Origin: Alteromonas sp. CI.11.F.A3
GTDB taxonomy: Bacteria > Pseudomonadota > Gammaproteobacteria > Enterobacterales > Alteromonadaceae
Length of the DNA: 64,000 bases
Assembly (NCBI RefSeq): GCF_032925565.1
Contig: NZ_CP136708.1
Coordinates: 1,116,001-1,180,000, forward strand
Direction of reading: 5' to 3'
The position numbers and the translations under genes are program-made. The notes beneath the pieces are model-generated. The model did not search any database and had not been told where the DNA came from. It saw nothing but the letters and a program-made list of their open reading frames with translations. The first letter of the stretch is position 1. Every line of letters begins with the position of its first letter. Shown piece after piece: positions 18,292-28,050 of this stretch.

Positions 18292-19611
18292 TTAGTGCAG
18301 TAGTAATCCAGCTAGGTTAACGTCAAACCGAACCCCGACAACCCATACATCATCTAACGATTGAAGGCGATCACGCTCGCTAAACTGGTCTGGATTGATA
18401 ATATAATGCACGTTAGGTTGAACCCGTATGTTGTCATTAATATGGATGCCATAACTTAACTCCATCATGGTTTGGCTGCTTGCAGGGCGACCTAAGCCGC
18501 CATTTGCTTCGCGCAATATACGTTGGTCTTCAATGGCATCTTCATTGTAAAACTGTTGAGTGACAACAAAGCCTATCGTGTCCTTATCTCGTCCTTCGAA
18601 GGTACCGCGTTTAACAAAGCCAGCTTTAATATATTCATCTTCTATAAGCTCACCCGATGTGCCCGTTAACACGGCACCAAAAATCGTAACGCTGCGTTTA
18701 GAATTTAAATCTGGACGTAAAATGGTTTGCTCGAATCTGGCAAAAATACCAGAGCGCCCATTTAGCGTTGCATAGTCGTTGCCCGTGGCAGCCGCAAAAT
18801 CACCATTCTCATCTTTAGCTGGATCGGTATAGTCAGCGCCATCGTACCAACCGCCAATTTCGTAACGTCTCGGGTAGTCGTCATTTTCCCATGTAGTCTG
18901 ATAGCCCAATGTCACAGGTACGACTACGCCAGTAGATTCATCCGTTGACCAATCAAAACCATGATCACTCAAATCTTGGTGAGGAGTGTTCTCTTCATAC
19001 ACACCAGTATGAAAATAGATTTCAGGTGATAGCCAGTACTTTGCGTGGCCTCCCCAACTTGAAACAGGCCACCATGTAAAGTTACTGGTTTTAAATACAA
19101 AGGTGGGGTTACCGCAGGCAGAATTCGTTTGAAAGTACTGGCATAGCTCTGAACCAAGAAAGCTGATGTTAGCCACAGTTCTGCCAACTTCTACTTGTAG
19201 CTGGTCGTCAAAAAAGCTTTTTTCTACGGTAAGCCTGGCCAAACGGGAGTTTTGGCCACCATAGATTTCTTGAACAGACGTACTGCTTCCAATATGCGTA
19301 GCCGCTAGGTTTTGTCCGTGACGATTAGTAAATGCCACATGGACTTTAGTATTGTCCCAACCTGCAAATTTTTCTAAGTCTATTTCTGCGCCCAAAAATA
19401 ATTGACCAGCATAAGCACTCCCTTCACGCTTACCCCCATCAACATTAGCAGCGGCTTCTCCCGTGTAGCTAGCCTGCCATTCTATGTATTCCGATGTATC
19501 TTGAGCAGACAATGTAGGAAAAGAAAAACTGACTAATAGATAGCAGGAAGTAAGTGTAAGTGGCTTTAAATCGAGCGTTTTTTGCTTTAACCAATGAAAA
19601 TTATGCTTCAT
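18292..19611 (-). CDS. Carbohydrate-selective porin, OprB family
   Basis: A 439-residue outer-membrane protein. A long signal peptide (about 1-36, ending FPTLSAQD) precedes beta-strand-rich sequence with the OprB hallmarks: LFLGAEIDLEKFAGWDN near residue 72, a mid-protein loop with a cysteine pair, and the C-terminal VVGVRFDVNLAGLL. It would allow passive sugar entry. It is divergent from a FucP-like transporter, so the two probably form an uptake route for the same sugar. Confidence 0.82.
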   Translation of the reverse strand: MKHNFHWLKQKTLDLKPLTLTSCYLLVSFSFPTLSAQDTSEYIEWQASYTGEAAANVDGGKREGSAYAGQLFLGAEIDLEKFAGWDNTKVHVAFTNRHGQNLAATHIGSSTSVQEIYGGQNSRLARLTVEKSFFDDQLQVEVGRTVANISFLGSELCQYFQTNSACGNPTFVFKTSNFTWWPVSSWGGHAKYWLSPEIYFHTGVYEENTPHQDLSDHGFDWSTDESTGVVVPVTLGYQTTWENDDYPRRYEIGGWYDGADYTDPAKDENGDFAAATGNDYATLNGRSGIFARFEQTILRPDLNSKRSVTIFGAVLTGTSGELIEDEYIKAGFVKRGTFEGRDKDTIGFVVTQQFYNEDAIEDQRILREANGGLGRPASSQTMMELSYGIHINDNIRVQPNVHYIINPDQFSERDRLQSLDDVWVVGVRFDVNLAGLLLH

Positions 19612-20101
19612 ATCTTACCCTTAGAGTTGATTGAACGTGCTTATAACTTGCACTTATCTTTGTGCTCATCACGATGTTTACATTTGATTTCAATGCCTAG
19701 AACAGAGTGATCTTGAGTTACATTGTGTTAACAGTTTTCGTATAGGAAACGCAATTTAATGCAGATAAAGCAATAAATCAATCATGTTTATTTATTTTTA
19801 TTTTACATGGGTGTTAATGGTTAAGGTGAGGCGGTATGACATTTTTTGAGTTCGGAAATGCAATTTTTATAGACTTTTGTAGTATCTTTTTCAGCTGGGA
19901 ATACCTTTTAAGCCTTGTTTAATATAACGAATTTATAAAAATTGGAATAGTGTGGATAGTTGAAGTAATCGCATGAATGTGAATTTGATGAGAGTTTTAC
20001 AGTTTGGTTTATTATTAAATAAGCTTTGTTGATTTATTGACATGAACATTTTTTGTTGGTTAAATTGCTCAACAAATTGTTTACAAGACGAGGTTGGGGT
20101 G
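19612..20101. other. 490-bp divergent control region with a repeated motif
   Basis: AT-rich region between the porin (-) and the sugar transporter (+). A 14-bp motif GGAAAYGCAATTTW occurs twice in the same orientation at 19745-19758 and 19854-19867. These are candidate binding sites. No gene is convincing here. Confidence 0.4.
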
Positions 20102-21433
20102 ATGCAAACTAAAGCGCCTATAGTTTCCAGAGATACGCTATTACCGTTTATTTTATTAACGGTGTGTTTTGCTGCATGGGGTGTTGCCGCCAACATGACG
20201 GATCCACTGGTAAAAGTCTTTAGTAAGATATTTACTATGTCGTCACTACAATCGGCCTTAGTTCAGTTCGCTTACTACGGTGCTTATTTCTGTTTAGCGA
20301 TACCCGCAGCCTTTATTAATAAACGATACTCTTATAAAACGGGTGTGCTAGTAGGGCTAGGATGTGCTGCTGCTGGTGCCTTTCTATTTTATCCTGCAAG
20401 TCAAACAATGACTTATGGCTTTTTCCTGTTGGCCTTGTTTGTGATGGCCGGTGGGTTGTCTATTTTGGAAACGTCCGCTAATCCTTATGTCATGGCGATG
20501 GGCAACGAGCAAAGCGCCACCAGAAGATTAAACTTAGCACAGGCATTCAACCCTGTAGGGACAAACTTTGGCGTATTCTTAGCCGCAACGCTCATACTCC
20601 CTAATTTGAATCAGGCTTCAGCTGAAGAGCGAAGTGCTATGTCTATGACTGAGCTAAAATCTGTTATAGGTGCTGAACTGGATGCGGTGATGATCCCTTA
20701 TGTTGCTATGGCGTGTGTGCTTCTTGTGGTTTGGGTTGCTGTAGCTTTGATTAAAACCCCTGTGGATGAAGCCACTGAGTCTAAAGCTGATGATATCGAC
20801 ATTGCAGCGTCATTGAAGCGCCTAGTGGCGAACAAACATTATCGTTTTGGTGTAATGGCTCAGTTCTTCAACGTTGGCGCGCAAACTTGTGTGTGGACTT
20901 TTACTATCCAATACGTCATGAAAGCGATTGGAGGTAATGAGGTACAAGGCGGCGATGTACTTCAATACAGCATGATAGTGTTTCTTATTTCACGTTTTGT
21001 GATGACGTGGGTAATGCAGTATCTCTATCCAGCACGACTGCTTATGGTGATGTCACTGGTGGCAGTAGGGTTGTGTATTGTTATGACACAATCGCCAAAT
21101 ATAGTCGGTGTGGTGGCACTAATTTCAATATCTGCATGTTTATCGCTAATGTTTCCTACTATCTACGGCATCGCGTTAGAAGGGCTAGGGAAAGATACTA
21201 AACTTGGCGCGGCGGGTTTGGTAATGGCTATTTTAGGTGGTGCAATTATGCCACTCTTCCAAGCTGCAATTATCGACTCAGCCGGTATCGTTATTTCTTA
21301 TATTGTTCCTGCTGTATGCTTTATGTTTGTGGCTGGCTATGGACTGTTTGATATTAAAGCAGTTAAAAGTCCTCAGAAAGTATCCATTGACGATTTGAAG
21401 ACCAACAATTTGAAGACAAACATGGCGAAGTAA
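20102..21433 (+). CDS. FucP/GluP-type sugar:H+ symporter (MFS)
   Basis: A 443-residue, 12-TM major facilitator of the FucP branch. The acidic residues central to FucP transport are visible: Asp in the first helix region (AANMTDPLVKVF) and Glu in SILETSANPYV, followed by the family motif NLAQAFNPVGTNFG. Substrates in the family are L-fucose, glucose, galactose or N-acetylglucosamine; which applies is unknown. ATG 20102 is preferred, with GAGG 8-11 nt upstream; an upstream ATG at 20042 would add 20 non-conserved residues. Divergent from the OprB porin. Confidence 0.85.
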   Translation: MQTKAPIVSRDTLLPFILLTVCFAAWGVAANMTDPLVKVFSKIFTMSSLQSALVQFAYYGAYFCLAIPAAFINKRYSYKTGVLVGLGCAAAGAFLFYPASQTMTYGFFLLALFVMAGGLSILETSANPYVMAMGNEQSATRRLNLAQAFNPVGTNFGVFLAATLILPNLNQASAEERSAMSMTELKSVIGAELDAVMIPYVAMACVLLVVWVAVALIKTPVDEATESKADDIDIAASLKRLVANKHYRFGVMAQFFNVGAQTCVWTFTIQYVMKAIGGNEVQGGDVLQYSMIVFLISRFVMTWVMQYLYPARLLMVMSLVAVGLCIVMTQSPNIVGVVALISISACLSLMFPTIYGIALEGLGKDTKLGAAGLVMAILGGAIMPLFQAAIIDSAGIVISYIVPAVCFMFVAGYGLFDIKAVKSPQKVSIDDLKTNNLKTNMAK

Positions 21434-21469
21434 TACTTACTCTACTGTAGTGATGCTCATCATGATTTA

Positions 21470-21499
21470 AAAAAATGCCAGCCTTTGCTGGCATTTTTT
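21470..21499 (+). terminator. Rho-independent terminator of the sugar transporter
   Basis: Stem AAAATGCCAGC / GCTGGCATTTT with a 4-nt loop and a T run, 37 bp after the stop. It separates the transporter from the following gene. The rest of 21434-21717 shows no further gene. Confidence 0.9.
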
Positions 21500-21717
21500 A
21501 TGTGAGATGAACAGCGAAGTCGCTTGTTTCAAGAAGCAAGGAGCTAATAGTTGCGGGCAACGTTGTGCGGACTGAAAACACGAGTAGATAAGATTGCTGT
21601 CTCAATATCAAAAGGCCAATTACATAAAATTCGAGTTGCGCGAAAAACTAGATTAACTGGCAATTTCGGTCGTTCATGCCAATACTAACTTAATGGTTTT
21701 CAACTGCTATTGAGATT

Positions 21718-23793
21718 ATGAATAATTGGTCTGGTTCTATTAACTCCAATATCATCAGTCTTTTTTCGATATTTTTGATTCTATTTGGAAGCTATACGTT
21801 TTCGCTTGGCGTTTACGCCGATCAACGAAACACAATTACTTTAGCCACCTCAGAAGCGAGTCCATTCAGTAGCGCGCACGACCCTAAACAAGGGTACGTA
21901 AACGAGGTCATTCACCTTACATTTGAAAAAATGGGCTACATCCCCAAAATTGAATTCTTTCCGCATGCTAGAGCGATATATCTCGCCGACGGCGGACAAG
22001 TTGAAGGTGTTTTTCCGCTTCGCGATAGCACAGCACGTGTTGAGGGGATGATATATTCCGATGCTATCCGTGGTGGGAGCATCAACTATCTTATCCATAA
22101 CAGTCGAAACATTCAGAGCTTATTAAACGCCGAATTAGGCGATTCGATTAAACAATTCAATAGCTTAGGTCTTTCCCGTCTTGGGGTTTTACGCGGCGCA
22201 CAGTTGCCGTCGAGTCTTCGTGAGGCTGAAAATGTCGATGTACTTTTAGCCAAATCATTACCGACATTGTTAGATATGTTAGATAGGGGGCGAGTTGATT
22301 TCATTTATATCGATGAGTACAGCGCAAAACAAACAATAACTAATCATCGTCCCCATTTATCACAGAAATTTAAATTCATTAAATCGCTTAGGAAAAGTAA
22401 TCCCCATTTCTTAGGGATATCTAAAAAACTACCCAACGCCCCACAAATTATGGCGCGTTTCAATCAAGCATTGGCTTCTCTAGAAGCTGATGGAACTATC
22501 GATACAATATTAAAGCGATACGGTATTTTCCTCGAGCCGGATAATGTTGTTAGGGAAAGAGGATTAATAGTTGGAGCGCCTAATATTAATGGTATTGAAA
22601 CCGCTATTAGATACTTGAATGACAGTGGTACGCCTTTTTCAGAGCAAAAAATTCAGTGGCGTGTCATGGAGGAGAGCATACTAAGAAAGCACCTTCAGGG
22701 AGATTTTGCAGTTAACGAAACACAGTTTGACTTGGTAATGCTAGGTAATTTCGAAGTGCCTATTTGGGCTAGAAATGGTTGGTTGTTACCTTTCTCCGAT
22801 CCGCCCTCGAACTACGATATGAAAGATATTGTACCCATCGCAAAGCATTCAAATACGTACGAAGGTGAGGTCTATGGTTTACCGTTTGTAGGAGAAACAA
22901 CGCTGACCTTTTACCGAAAAGATCTGTTGCAGAACGCTGATATTAGTTTGCCCAAGCAGATGACTTATAAAAACCTAAGTGCCATAGCTATGGAAATTCA
23001 AGATCCCAAATCGCAACTGTATGGTGTAGGGCTGCGCACAAAAGTAGGTTGGGGACAAAATATGGCATTAATTGGCACCATGGTAAATACGTACGGTGGA
23101 AGCTGGTTTGATGAAGATATGAAGCCGTTGCTTACTTCTAGGTCGTGGGAGCGAGCAATCAAGGACTATGTTTCAATCGAGGTAAACAACGGTCCGCCAG
23201 GTGAATACGATTTAGGGTGGAAAGATAACCAGCAACTCTTTGCTGACGGAAAATTAGCATTCTTTGTTGATGCATCATCATTAGGTGGCTACATCCTAGA
23301 TCCTTCTTCCTCGAAGGTTTCGGAGAATGTCGGTGTGACTTATGCGCCAATAGGAACAACACCAAAAGGAGCACAATGGTTTTGGTCGTGGAATTTCGCT
23401 ATACCTCATTTATCTCAAAATAAAGAAATAGCACAGGAATTAGCTTATTGGTTAACGTCTAAAGCGTTTATAACTTCGGTTAAAGGTAAGTATGGTTATT
23501 ACGCAGCGCCAGCTGGCACTCGTCATTCAACCTACAGTGACAGCTATATAAGCGCTATTCCTTATGCTAGCTATGAATACAACGCATTGCTAGCGACTGA
23601 GCTTGATAATATTAATATCCCCACGACTGGAAGCCAGTTTGTTCCAATCCCTGAATTTACGGCACTCGGTTACCTAGTGGGAGTACAGATAAATTTAGCA
23701 GTGAAGCGGCAAATTACTATTCAAGAGGCATTAAAAACAGCGCAACACCAATCTGAAGCTGTAATGAGGCGCGCTGGTTATTATCAAAACTAA
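21718..23793 (+). CDS. Secreted fusion of a family 3 and a family 1 solute-binding domain
   Basis: A 691-residue exported protein with a signal peptide (about 1-35, ending GVYADQ). Residues about 36-275 form a family 3 (amino-acid/polar type) solute-binding domain: ITLATSEASPFSS, NEVIHLTFEKMGY, and the closing LKRYGIF. From about 280 to the end comes a family 1 (sugar/polyol type) binding domain: FDLVMLGNFEVPIWARNGWLLPF, GEVYGLPFVGETTLTFYRKDLL, QQLFADGKLAFFVDAS, FWSWNFAIP. No lipobox, kinase or permease is attached, and no ABC genes lie nearby. The family 3 half may be a sensor-like module and the family 1 half a transport receptor, but the role of the fusion is unknown. The ATG has no strong ribosome site. 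Confidence 0.8.
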   Translation: MNNWSGSINSNIISLFSIFLILFGSYTFSLGVYADQRNTITLATSEASPFSSAHDPKQGYVNEVIHLTFEKMGYIPKIEFFPHARAIYLADGGQVEGVFPLRDSTARVEGMIYSDAIRGGSINYLIHNSRNIQSLLNAELGDSIKQFNSLGLSRLGVLRGAQLPSSLREAENVDVLLAKSLPTLLDMLDRGRVDFIYIDEYSAKQTITNHRPHLSQKFKFIKSLRKSNPHFLGISKKLPNAPQIMARFNQALASLEADGTIDTILKRYGIFLEPDNVVRERGLIVGAPNINGIETAIRYLNDSGTPFSEQKIQWRVMEESILRKHLQGDFAVNETQFDLVMLGNFEVPIWARNGWLLPFSDPPSNYDMKDIVPIAKHSNTYEGEVYGLPFVGETTLTFYRKDLLQNADISLPKQMTYKNLSAIAMEIQDPKSQLYGVGLRTKVGWGQNMALIGTMVNTYGGSWFDEDMKPLLTSRSWERAIKDYVSIEVNNGPPGEYDLGWKDNQQLFADGKLAFFVDASSLGGYILDPSSSKVSENVGVTYAPIGTTPKGAQWFWSWNFAIPHLSQNKEIAQELAYWLTSKAFITSVKGKYGYYAAPAGTRHSTYSDSYISAIPYASYEYNALLATELDNINIPTTGSQFVPIPEFTALGYLVGVQINLAVKRQITIQEALKTAQHQSEAVMRRAGYYQN

Positions 23794-23808
23794 AATTCCC
23801 ACTTACAT

Positions 23809-24963
23809 TTAGTTTGCAGGGCAAAAAACACCCAATACAGCCTCTCGCGAAGCGCCGGTAACAGCTGGTACGTTGCCTGGAATACTATTTCGATGTGCAA
23901 AAGCGAGCCACGCAAATGCGGCCCCTTCAACGTGTTGGGGGTGAATATTGATACTGTGGCTGTCACTCACTTGATAACTTGGCAATAAGTTGGCTATGCG
24001 TTGCATCAATACAGGGTTAAAGGCACCGCCCCCACAAACGATGACTTGTGCGCCTATAGGCATTTTTTGCTTGTTAATCTCATCGGCAATGCTTGTTGCT
24101 GTTAGCGCTAGTAGTGTCGCTTGCACATCTTGAGGGGGAAGTGTACTGGCTTGTGAACTGGCGAGCGTATCAAGATAAGACGTTAACCATGCTATATTAA
24201 AATATTCTCTGCCAGTGCTCTTCGGCGCGGTTTGATGAAAATAACTATCTGAAAGTAACTTTGTTAATAAGTCATCACTTACTTTACCGGTATTAGCCCA
24301 TTGCCCCTTGTCATCATAGGGCTTATTCAAATGCAGCTTAACCCACGCATCCATTAGGGTATTGCCTGGGCCAGTATCATAGCCAAGAGGAGCAATAGTA
24401 TTTTGTTTTGCTGCTAATACTGAAATGTTCGCAATACCGCCAATGTTAACCAACACTCTTGGCTGGATATCGTGCGCGAAGATAGCATTATGGTAGGCTG
24501 GAACTAAGGGCGCACCTTGGCCGCCAAGAGCAATATCTTTACGCCTAAAATCAGCAATAACATCAATACCTGTTAACACGGCAAGAGTATTAGGGTCGCC
24601 AATCTGACACGTAAAACCTTTTTGTTCTATGTCGTTTTGAAGTTCGATTCCCTGCGGAAAGTGCCTTATGGTTTGTCCATGAGAGCCAATTGCGGTGATA
24701 TCGTTTGATGAAAGCTGAGTTTCTGATAGCAACACATTTACGGCTTGTGCAAAGCCTTCGGCCACCAACCTATCGGCGGTTGCCATAGCATTGAGTTCGT
24801 TAGGAGAAGGTGTGCAAAGTGAATGAAGTAAAGAAAGTAGATTGGCTGGATAAGAAATAGATACCGCATGTAAGGTTTGGCACTTATTGGCAGTGATATC
24901 GCAAAGGACGGCGTCAACGCCGTCCATGCTAGTTCCTGACATAAGGCCAATGTACTTTGCCAT
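23809..24963 (-). CDS. anmK: Anhydro-N-acetylmuramic acid kinase
   Basis: A 384-residue ASKHA-fold kinase that phosphorylates and hydrates 1,6-anhydro-MurNAc from cell-wall turnover to MurNAc-6-phosphate. The N-terminal MSGTSMDGVDAV, GSHGQTIRH, DFRRKDIALGGQGAPLVP and GYDTGPGNTLMD blocks are all family hallmarks. It lies 7 bp downstream of a murein endopeptidase on the same strand and close to tyrS, so it sits in a peptidoglycan recycling pair. Only 15 bp separate its stop from that of the convergent solute-binding fusion. Confidence 0.95.
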   Translation of the reverse strand: MAKYIGLMSGTSMDGVDAVLCDITANKCQTLHAVSISYPANLLSLLHSLCTPSPNELNAMATADRLVAEGFAQAVNVLLSETQLSSNDITAIGSHGQTIRHFPQGIELQNDIEQKGFTCQIGDPNTLAVLTGIDVIADFRRKDIALGGQGAPLVPAYHNAIFAHDIQPRVLVNIGGIANISVLAAKQNTIAPLGYDTGPGNTLMDAWVKLHLNKPYDDKGQWANTGKVSDDLLTKLLSDSYFHQTAPKSTGREYFNIAWLTSYLDTLASSQASTLPPQDVQATLLALTATSIADEINKQKMPIGAQVIVCGGGAFNPVLMQRIANLLPSYQVSDSHSINIHPQHVEGAAFAWLAFAHRNSIPGNVPAVTGASREAVLGVFCPAN

Positions 24964-24970
24964 AAGTAGG

Positions 24971-26296
24971 CTATTTCATTGCAAGCATTATGCGTTTGTT
25001 GTTATTAAGCTGCTGTTGACGTACATGGGCAATGTCCATGAATGCTTCACGCTCTTCAGCGGCAATAGGTAATGCTTTTGGCAGCGAAACAGTGCGAGGG
25101 TTACGGTGTACGCCGTCTACCAAGAATTCATAGTGCACGTGCGGGCCAGACGCCAAGCCAGTGCTACCTAAATAACCAATAGTTTGACCCTGTTTTACCG
25201 TGTCGCCTACTTTCACTGCACGTTTTTTAAAGTGCAGATACTTAGTGGTATATTTTTCACCGTGTTGAACAAATACATGGTGACCATTGTATTTGTCGTA
25301 CGCTGACTTAATGACTTTACCATCACCCGCCGCCATCACTGGCGTACCAACTGCAGCTACGTAATCAGTACCACGGTGTGCTTTCCAGCGTTTTTGCACA
25401 GGGTGGAAACGTGCTTTGGAGAAGTTAGAGCTCACGTACCTAAAATTAATTGGCGCGCGTAAGAAGCTCTTACGCATACTTCTGCCTTCAGGCGTGTAGT
25501 AAGTACCATCTTCATGCAAGATAGCGCTAAAGTCTTCACCTTGGTTAGTAAATTCTGCGGCGACTATGTCGCCATAGCCTACGAACTCACCATCGATGTA
25601 TTGTTCTTCAAACACCACATTGAAGGTATCGCCTGAACGAATTTCTGTCGCAAAATCGATATCCCAGCCAAAAATACCCGCAAGGTTCATAATTTGATTG
25701 CTGGTTAATCCCGCCGTTGCCCCAGCATTCCAAAAGCTTGAATGAATTTCACCTTGTGCAAAGTTATAGCGAATATCAACGTCACGTTTTTCAAGATCGG
25801 CCGTTAAACTATTATCTTCGCTGGTGGGGTCGGGGCGAATGAATAAGGTTTCGGTAGAAGAAAGCTTATATTTAAGCTCACCAAAGGTACCGTCGTTATT
25901 AATTTTAAACGAAAGCTCATCACCAGGTAATAAGGTCACCAGTGTTTTAGCAAGGTCACCAGCTTGAGTAACATTGTAAACGTCACGAGAGGTAAAACCC
26001 GCACGCTTAAACAGTTTTGCAAGGGTATCGCCGCTGCGAACTTTATAGGTTTGCCAGTTCGACTCTTCTTCAATTGAAAACACGTCGGTTGACGGCATAA
26101 TGTTCAAATCGAGAGGGTAACGAATACCGGTATCAAGTACCAAAGCGTCTTGATGACGACTCGCTTCTACCGTGTCAGACGGCAAAAGAATAAGCCCACC
26201 TAAAAACATACTAGCAATAGCTAATCCTGTTCGGTGTTGCTTTGGCAATTGTTTAAATATGTTTAGCGCCTTTAGGGCGTCTAGTTTGATTCTCAT
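24971..26296 (-). CDS. mepM: M23 murein DD-endopeptidase, MepM-like, with LysM-type domain
   Basis: A 441-residue periplasmic enzyme with an N-terminal membrane anchor/signal (about 20-40). A LysM/OapA-like region spans about 80-130 (YKVRSGDTLAKLFKRAGF), followed by the inter-domain region and the M23 zinc peptidase (about 300-400). Zinc and catalytic residues are complete: H307 and D311 (HRGTD), H386 and H388 (GPHVHYE). It would cut peptide cross-links so that the sacculus can expand. It is followed by anmK, and its promoter region hosts a 252-bp palindromic element. Confidence 0.92.
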   Translation of the reverse strand: MRIKLDALKALNIFKQLPKQHRTGLAIASMFLGGLILLPSDTVEASRHQDALVLDTGIRYPLDLNIMPSTDVFSIEEESNWQTYKVRSGDTLAKLFKRAGFTSRDVYNVTQAGDLAKTLVTLLPGDELSFKINNDGTFGELKYKLSSTETLFIRPDPTSEDNSLTADLEKRDVDIRYNFAQGEIHSSFWNAGATAGLTSNQIMNLAGIFGWDIDFATEIRSGDTFNVVFEEQYIDGEFVGYGDIVAAEFTNQGEDFSAILHEDGTYYTPEGRSMRKSFLRAPINFRYVSSNFSKARFHPVQKRWKAHRGTDYVAAVGTPVMAAGDGKVIKSAYDKYNGHHVFVQHGEKYTTKYLHFKKRAVKVGDTVKQGQTIGYLGSTGLASGPHVHYEFLVDGVHRNPRTVSLPKALPIAAEEREAFMDIAHVRQQQLNNNKRIMLAMK

Positions 26297-26392
26297 AATA
26301 CTACCTACTTGAGAATTTTATGTGCAATGTACTTGTCACATAAGTTGCTCAAAAATGCAACTTTTCTCATTGTTTTTTAGCGCAAAAGTTAA

Positions 26393-26644
26393 TTATTGAA
26401 CGCAATGGCTATAATAAATAGCGAAAAGCGACTTTGACTGCTGGTAGCTATGCATCGAGGTCATGAGAAGGAGGGAGGGGGCTGTAGCAAACCCTCTATC
26501 GCATGGATGCGATGGCGGAGCGCCCATGTATGGGTTTACCGCGTGTTTGCGGAAGCCCCCTCCCTCCTGATCTCAATGCCCTCGACGTGCACCTTGATAT
26601 GCAAAGTGCAGCAGTTAAAAGCCTGTAACCATTGCGTTCAATAA
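26393..26644. mobile_element. 252-bp palindromic MITE/REP-like element
   Basis: Perfect 16-bp terminal inverted repeats, TTATTGAACGCAATGG at 26393-26408 and its complement at 26629-26644, bound an imperfect palindrome. In the centre a 14-bp G-rich arm (26470-26483, GGAGGGAGGGGGCT) pairs perfectly with 26554-26567, then GCAAAC (26487-26492) with GTTTGC (26545-26550). Two small hairpins lie inside (26498-26513 and 26515-26542), giving a cloverleaf-like fold. TA at each end could be a target duplication. It encodes no convincing protein and lies 96 bp from the mepM start and 115 bp from the tyrS start. Confidence 0.75.
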
Positions 26645-26759
26645 CGAACGTGACGACAAGTCATCCGCTTTTTGACGCAGAAACCTTTTAATGGTTCCAA
26701 TGTCCGCGTAAAATGCCATTCAAAATAGATTCTACAACATCAAGAGTGTGAAATAACCG

Positions 26760-27959
26760 ATGAAAGACTGGCAAACAGCGCTAGCTGAAATTAAACGGGG
26801 AACGGATGAAATTCTCCCCGAAGAGGATTTAATTGAGAAATTAAAATCCGGCAAAACCCTAACCATTAAAGCGGGTTTTGATCCTACTGCGCCTGATCTT
26901 CATCTTGGTCACACTGTTTTGATCAATAAACTGCGTACCTTTCAGCAGTTAGGCCATACCGTTGTTTTTCTTATTGGGGATTTTACTGGCCTGATTGGCG
27001 ATCCTACAGGGAAAAATGTGACACGCAAGCCCTTAAATAAAGAACAGGTATTAGAAAACGCGCAAACGTATCAAGAACAAGTGTTCAAAATTCTTGATCC
27101 TGAACTGACTCAAATTCGCTTTAACTCAGAGTGGATGGATCAGTTAGGCGCTGCGGGCATGATTAAACTAGCTGCCAGCCAAACGGTTGCACGTATGCTT
27201 GAGCGTGATGATTTCAAAAAGCGTTACAACAATGGCCAACCTATCGCGATACACGAATTTTTGTATCCACTCGTGCAAGGTTGGGATTCAGTAGCGCTTA
27301 AATCTGATGTTGAGTTAGGCGGTACCGATCAACGCTTTAATTTGCTAATGGGCCGCGAGCTTCAAAAAGAGCAAGGTATCAAGCCACAGTCTATTGTGAT
27401 GGTGCCGTTACTTGAGGGCCTAGATGGCGTTCAAAAAATGTCTAAGTCATTAAATAACTATATTGGTATTACTGATGCGCCAAACGATATGTTTGGTAAA
27501 GTGATGTCGATTTCAGATGACTTGATGTGGCGTTATTACGACCTACTAAGTTTCCGTCCGCTTGAAGAAATTGCTGAACTTAAACAGCGTGTTGAAAACG
27601 GTGAAAACCCACGTGATATTAAGATATTGCTAGCGAAAGAAATTATCGCTCGTTTCCACGACGATGCGGCAGCAGAAGGCGCGCACCAAGACTTCATTCA
27701 GCGTTTCCAGAAAAATGCTATTCCGGATGAAATGCCAGAGTTTGAAATTGCACTTGGCGAAGAAGGTATTGCGATTGGTAACTTATTAAAAGAAACCAAG
27801 CTAGTAGGCTCAACGTCTGACGCTATGCGTATGATTAAGCAAGGTGCAGTTAAGATTAACGGCGATAAAGTAGAAGATACTCGTCTTGTACTGACCGAAG
27901 CTGGCGAAAACGTTTATCAAGTGGGTAAACGTAAATTTGCGAGAATTACGTTAGCCTAG
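26760..27959 (+). CDS. tyrS: Tyrosine--tRNA ligase
   Basis: A 399-residue class I aminoacyl-tRNA synthetase that charges tRNA-Tyr. The HIGH motif reads HLGH (48-51), and KMSKS is exact at 226-230. The C-terminus carries an S4 RNA-binding domain ([19 protein letters not shown]). The N-terminal [12 protein letters not shown] and shorter length place it in the TyrZ-like branch rather than the E. coli TyrS branch. A strong terminator follows. Confidence 0.96.
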   Translation: MKDWQTALAEIKRGTDEILPEEDLIEKLKSGKTLTIKAGFDPTAPDLHLGHTVLINKLRTFQQLGHTVVFLIGDFTGLIGDPTGKNVTRKPLNKEQVLENAQTYQEQVFKILDPELTQIRFNSEWMDQLGAAGMIKLAASQTVARMLERDDFKKRYNNGQPIAIHEFLYPLVQGWDSVALKSDVELGGTDQRFNLLMGRELQKEQGIKPQSIVMVPLLEGLDGVQKMSKSLNNYIGITDAPNDMFGKVMSISDDLMWRYYDLLSFRPLEEIAELKQRVENGENPRDIKILLAKEIIARFHDDAAAEGAHQDFIQRFQKNAIPDEMPEFEIALGEEGIAIGNLLKETKLVGSTSDAMRMIKQGAVKINGDKVEDTRLVLTEAGENVYQVGKRKFARITLA

Positions 27960-28008
27960 TTTGGTATTAGCGCTTAGGCCTTAGCATTTTGGTGTTAATG
28001 CAAATACC

Positions 28009-28036
28009 AAAAAGCCCCGACTTATCGGGGCTTTTT
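28009..28036. terminator. Bidirectional terminator between tyrS and the GNAT gene
   Basis: Perfect stem AAAAAGCCCCGA / TCGGGGCTTTTT with a CTTA loop. The A and T runs let it act on both converging genes. Confidence 0.92.
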
Positions 28037-28050
28037 AATGTCTGTAGGTT

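Noticed and set aside
20042..20101. Upstream ATG of the FucP-like transporter
   Set aside because: The added residues (MNIFCWLNCSTN...) are unlike the family N-terminus, and ATG 20102 has a better ribosome site.
26450..26644. Open frame of 64 codons across the palindromic element
   Set aside because: Its sequence follows from the palindrome (GHEKEGGG...), has no family resemblance, and the element has structure on both strands; not a gene.
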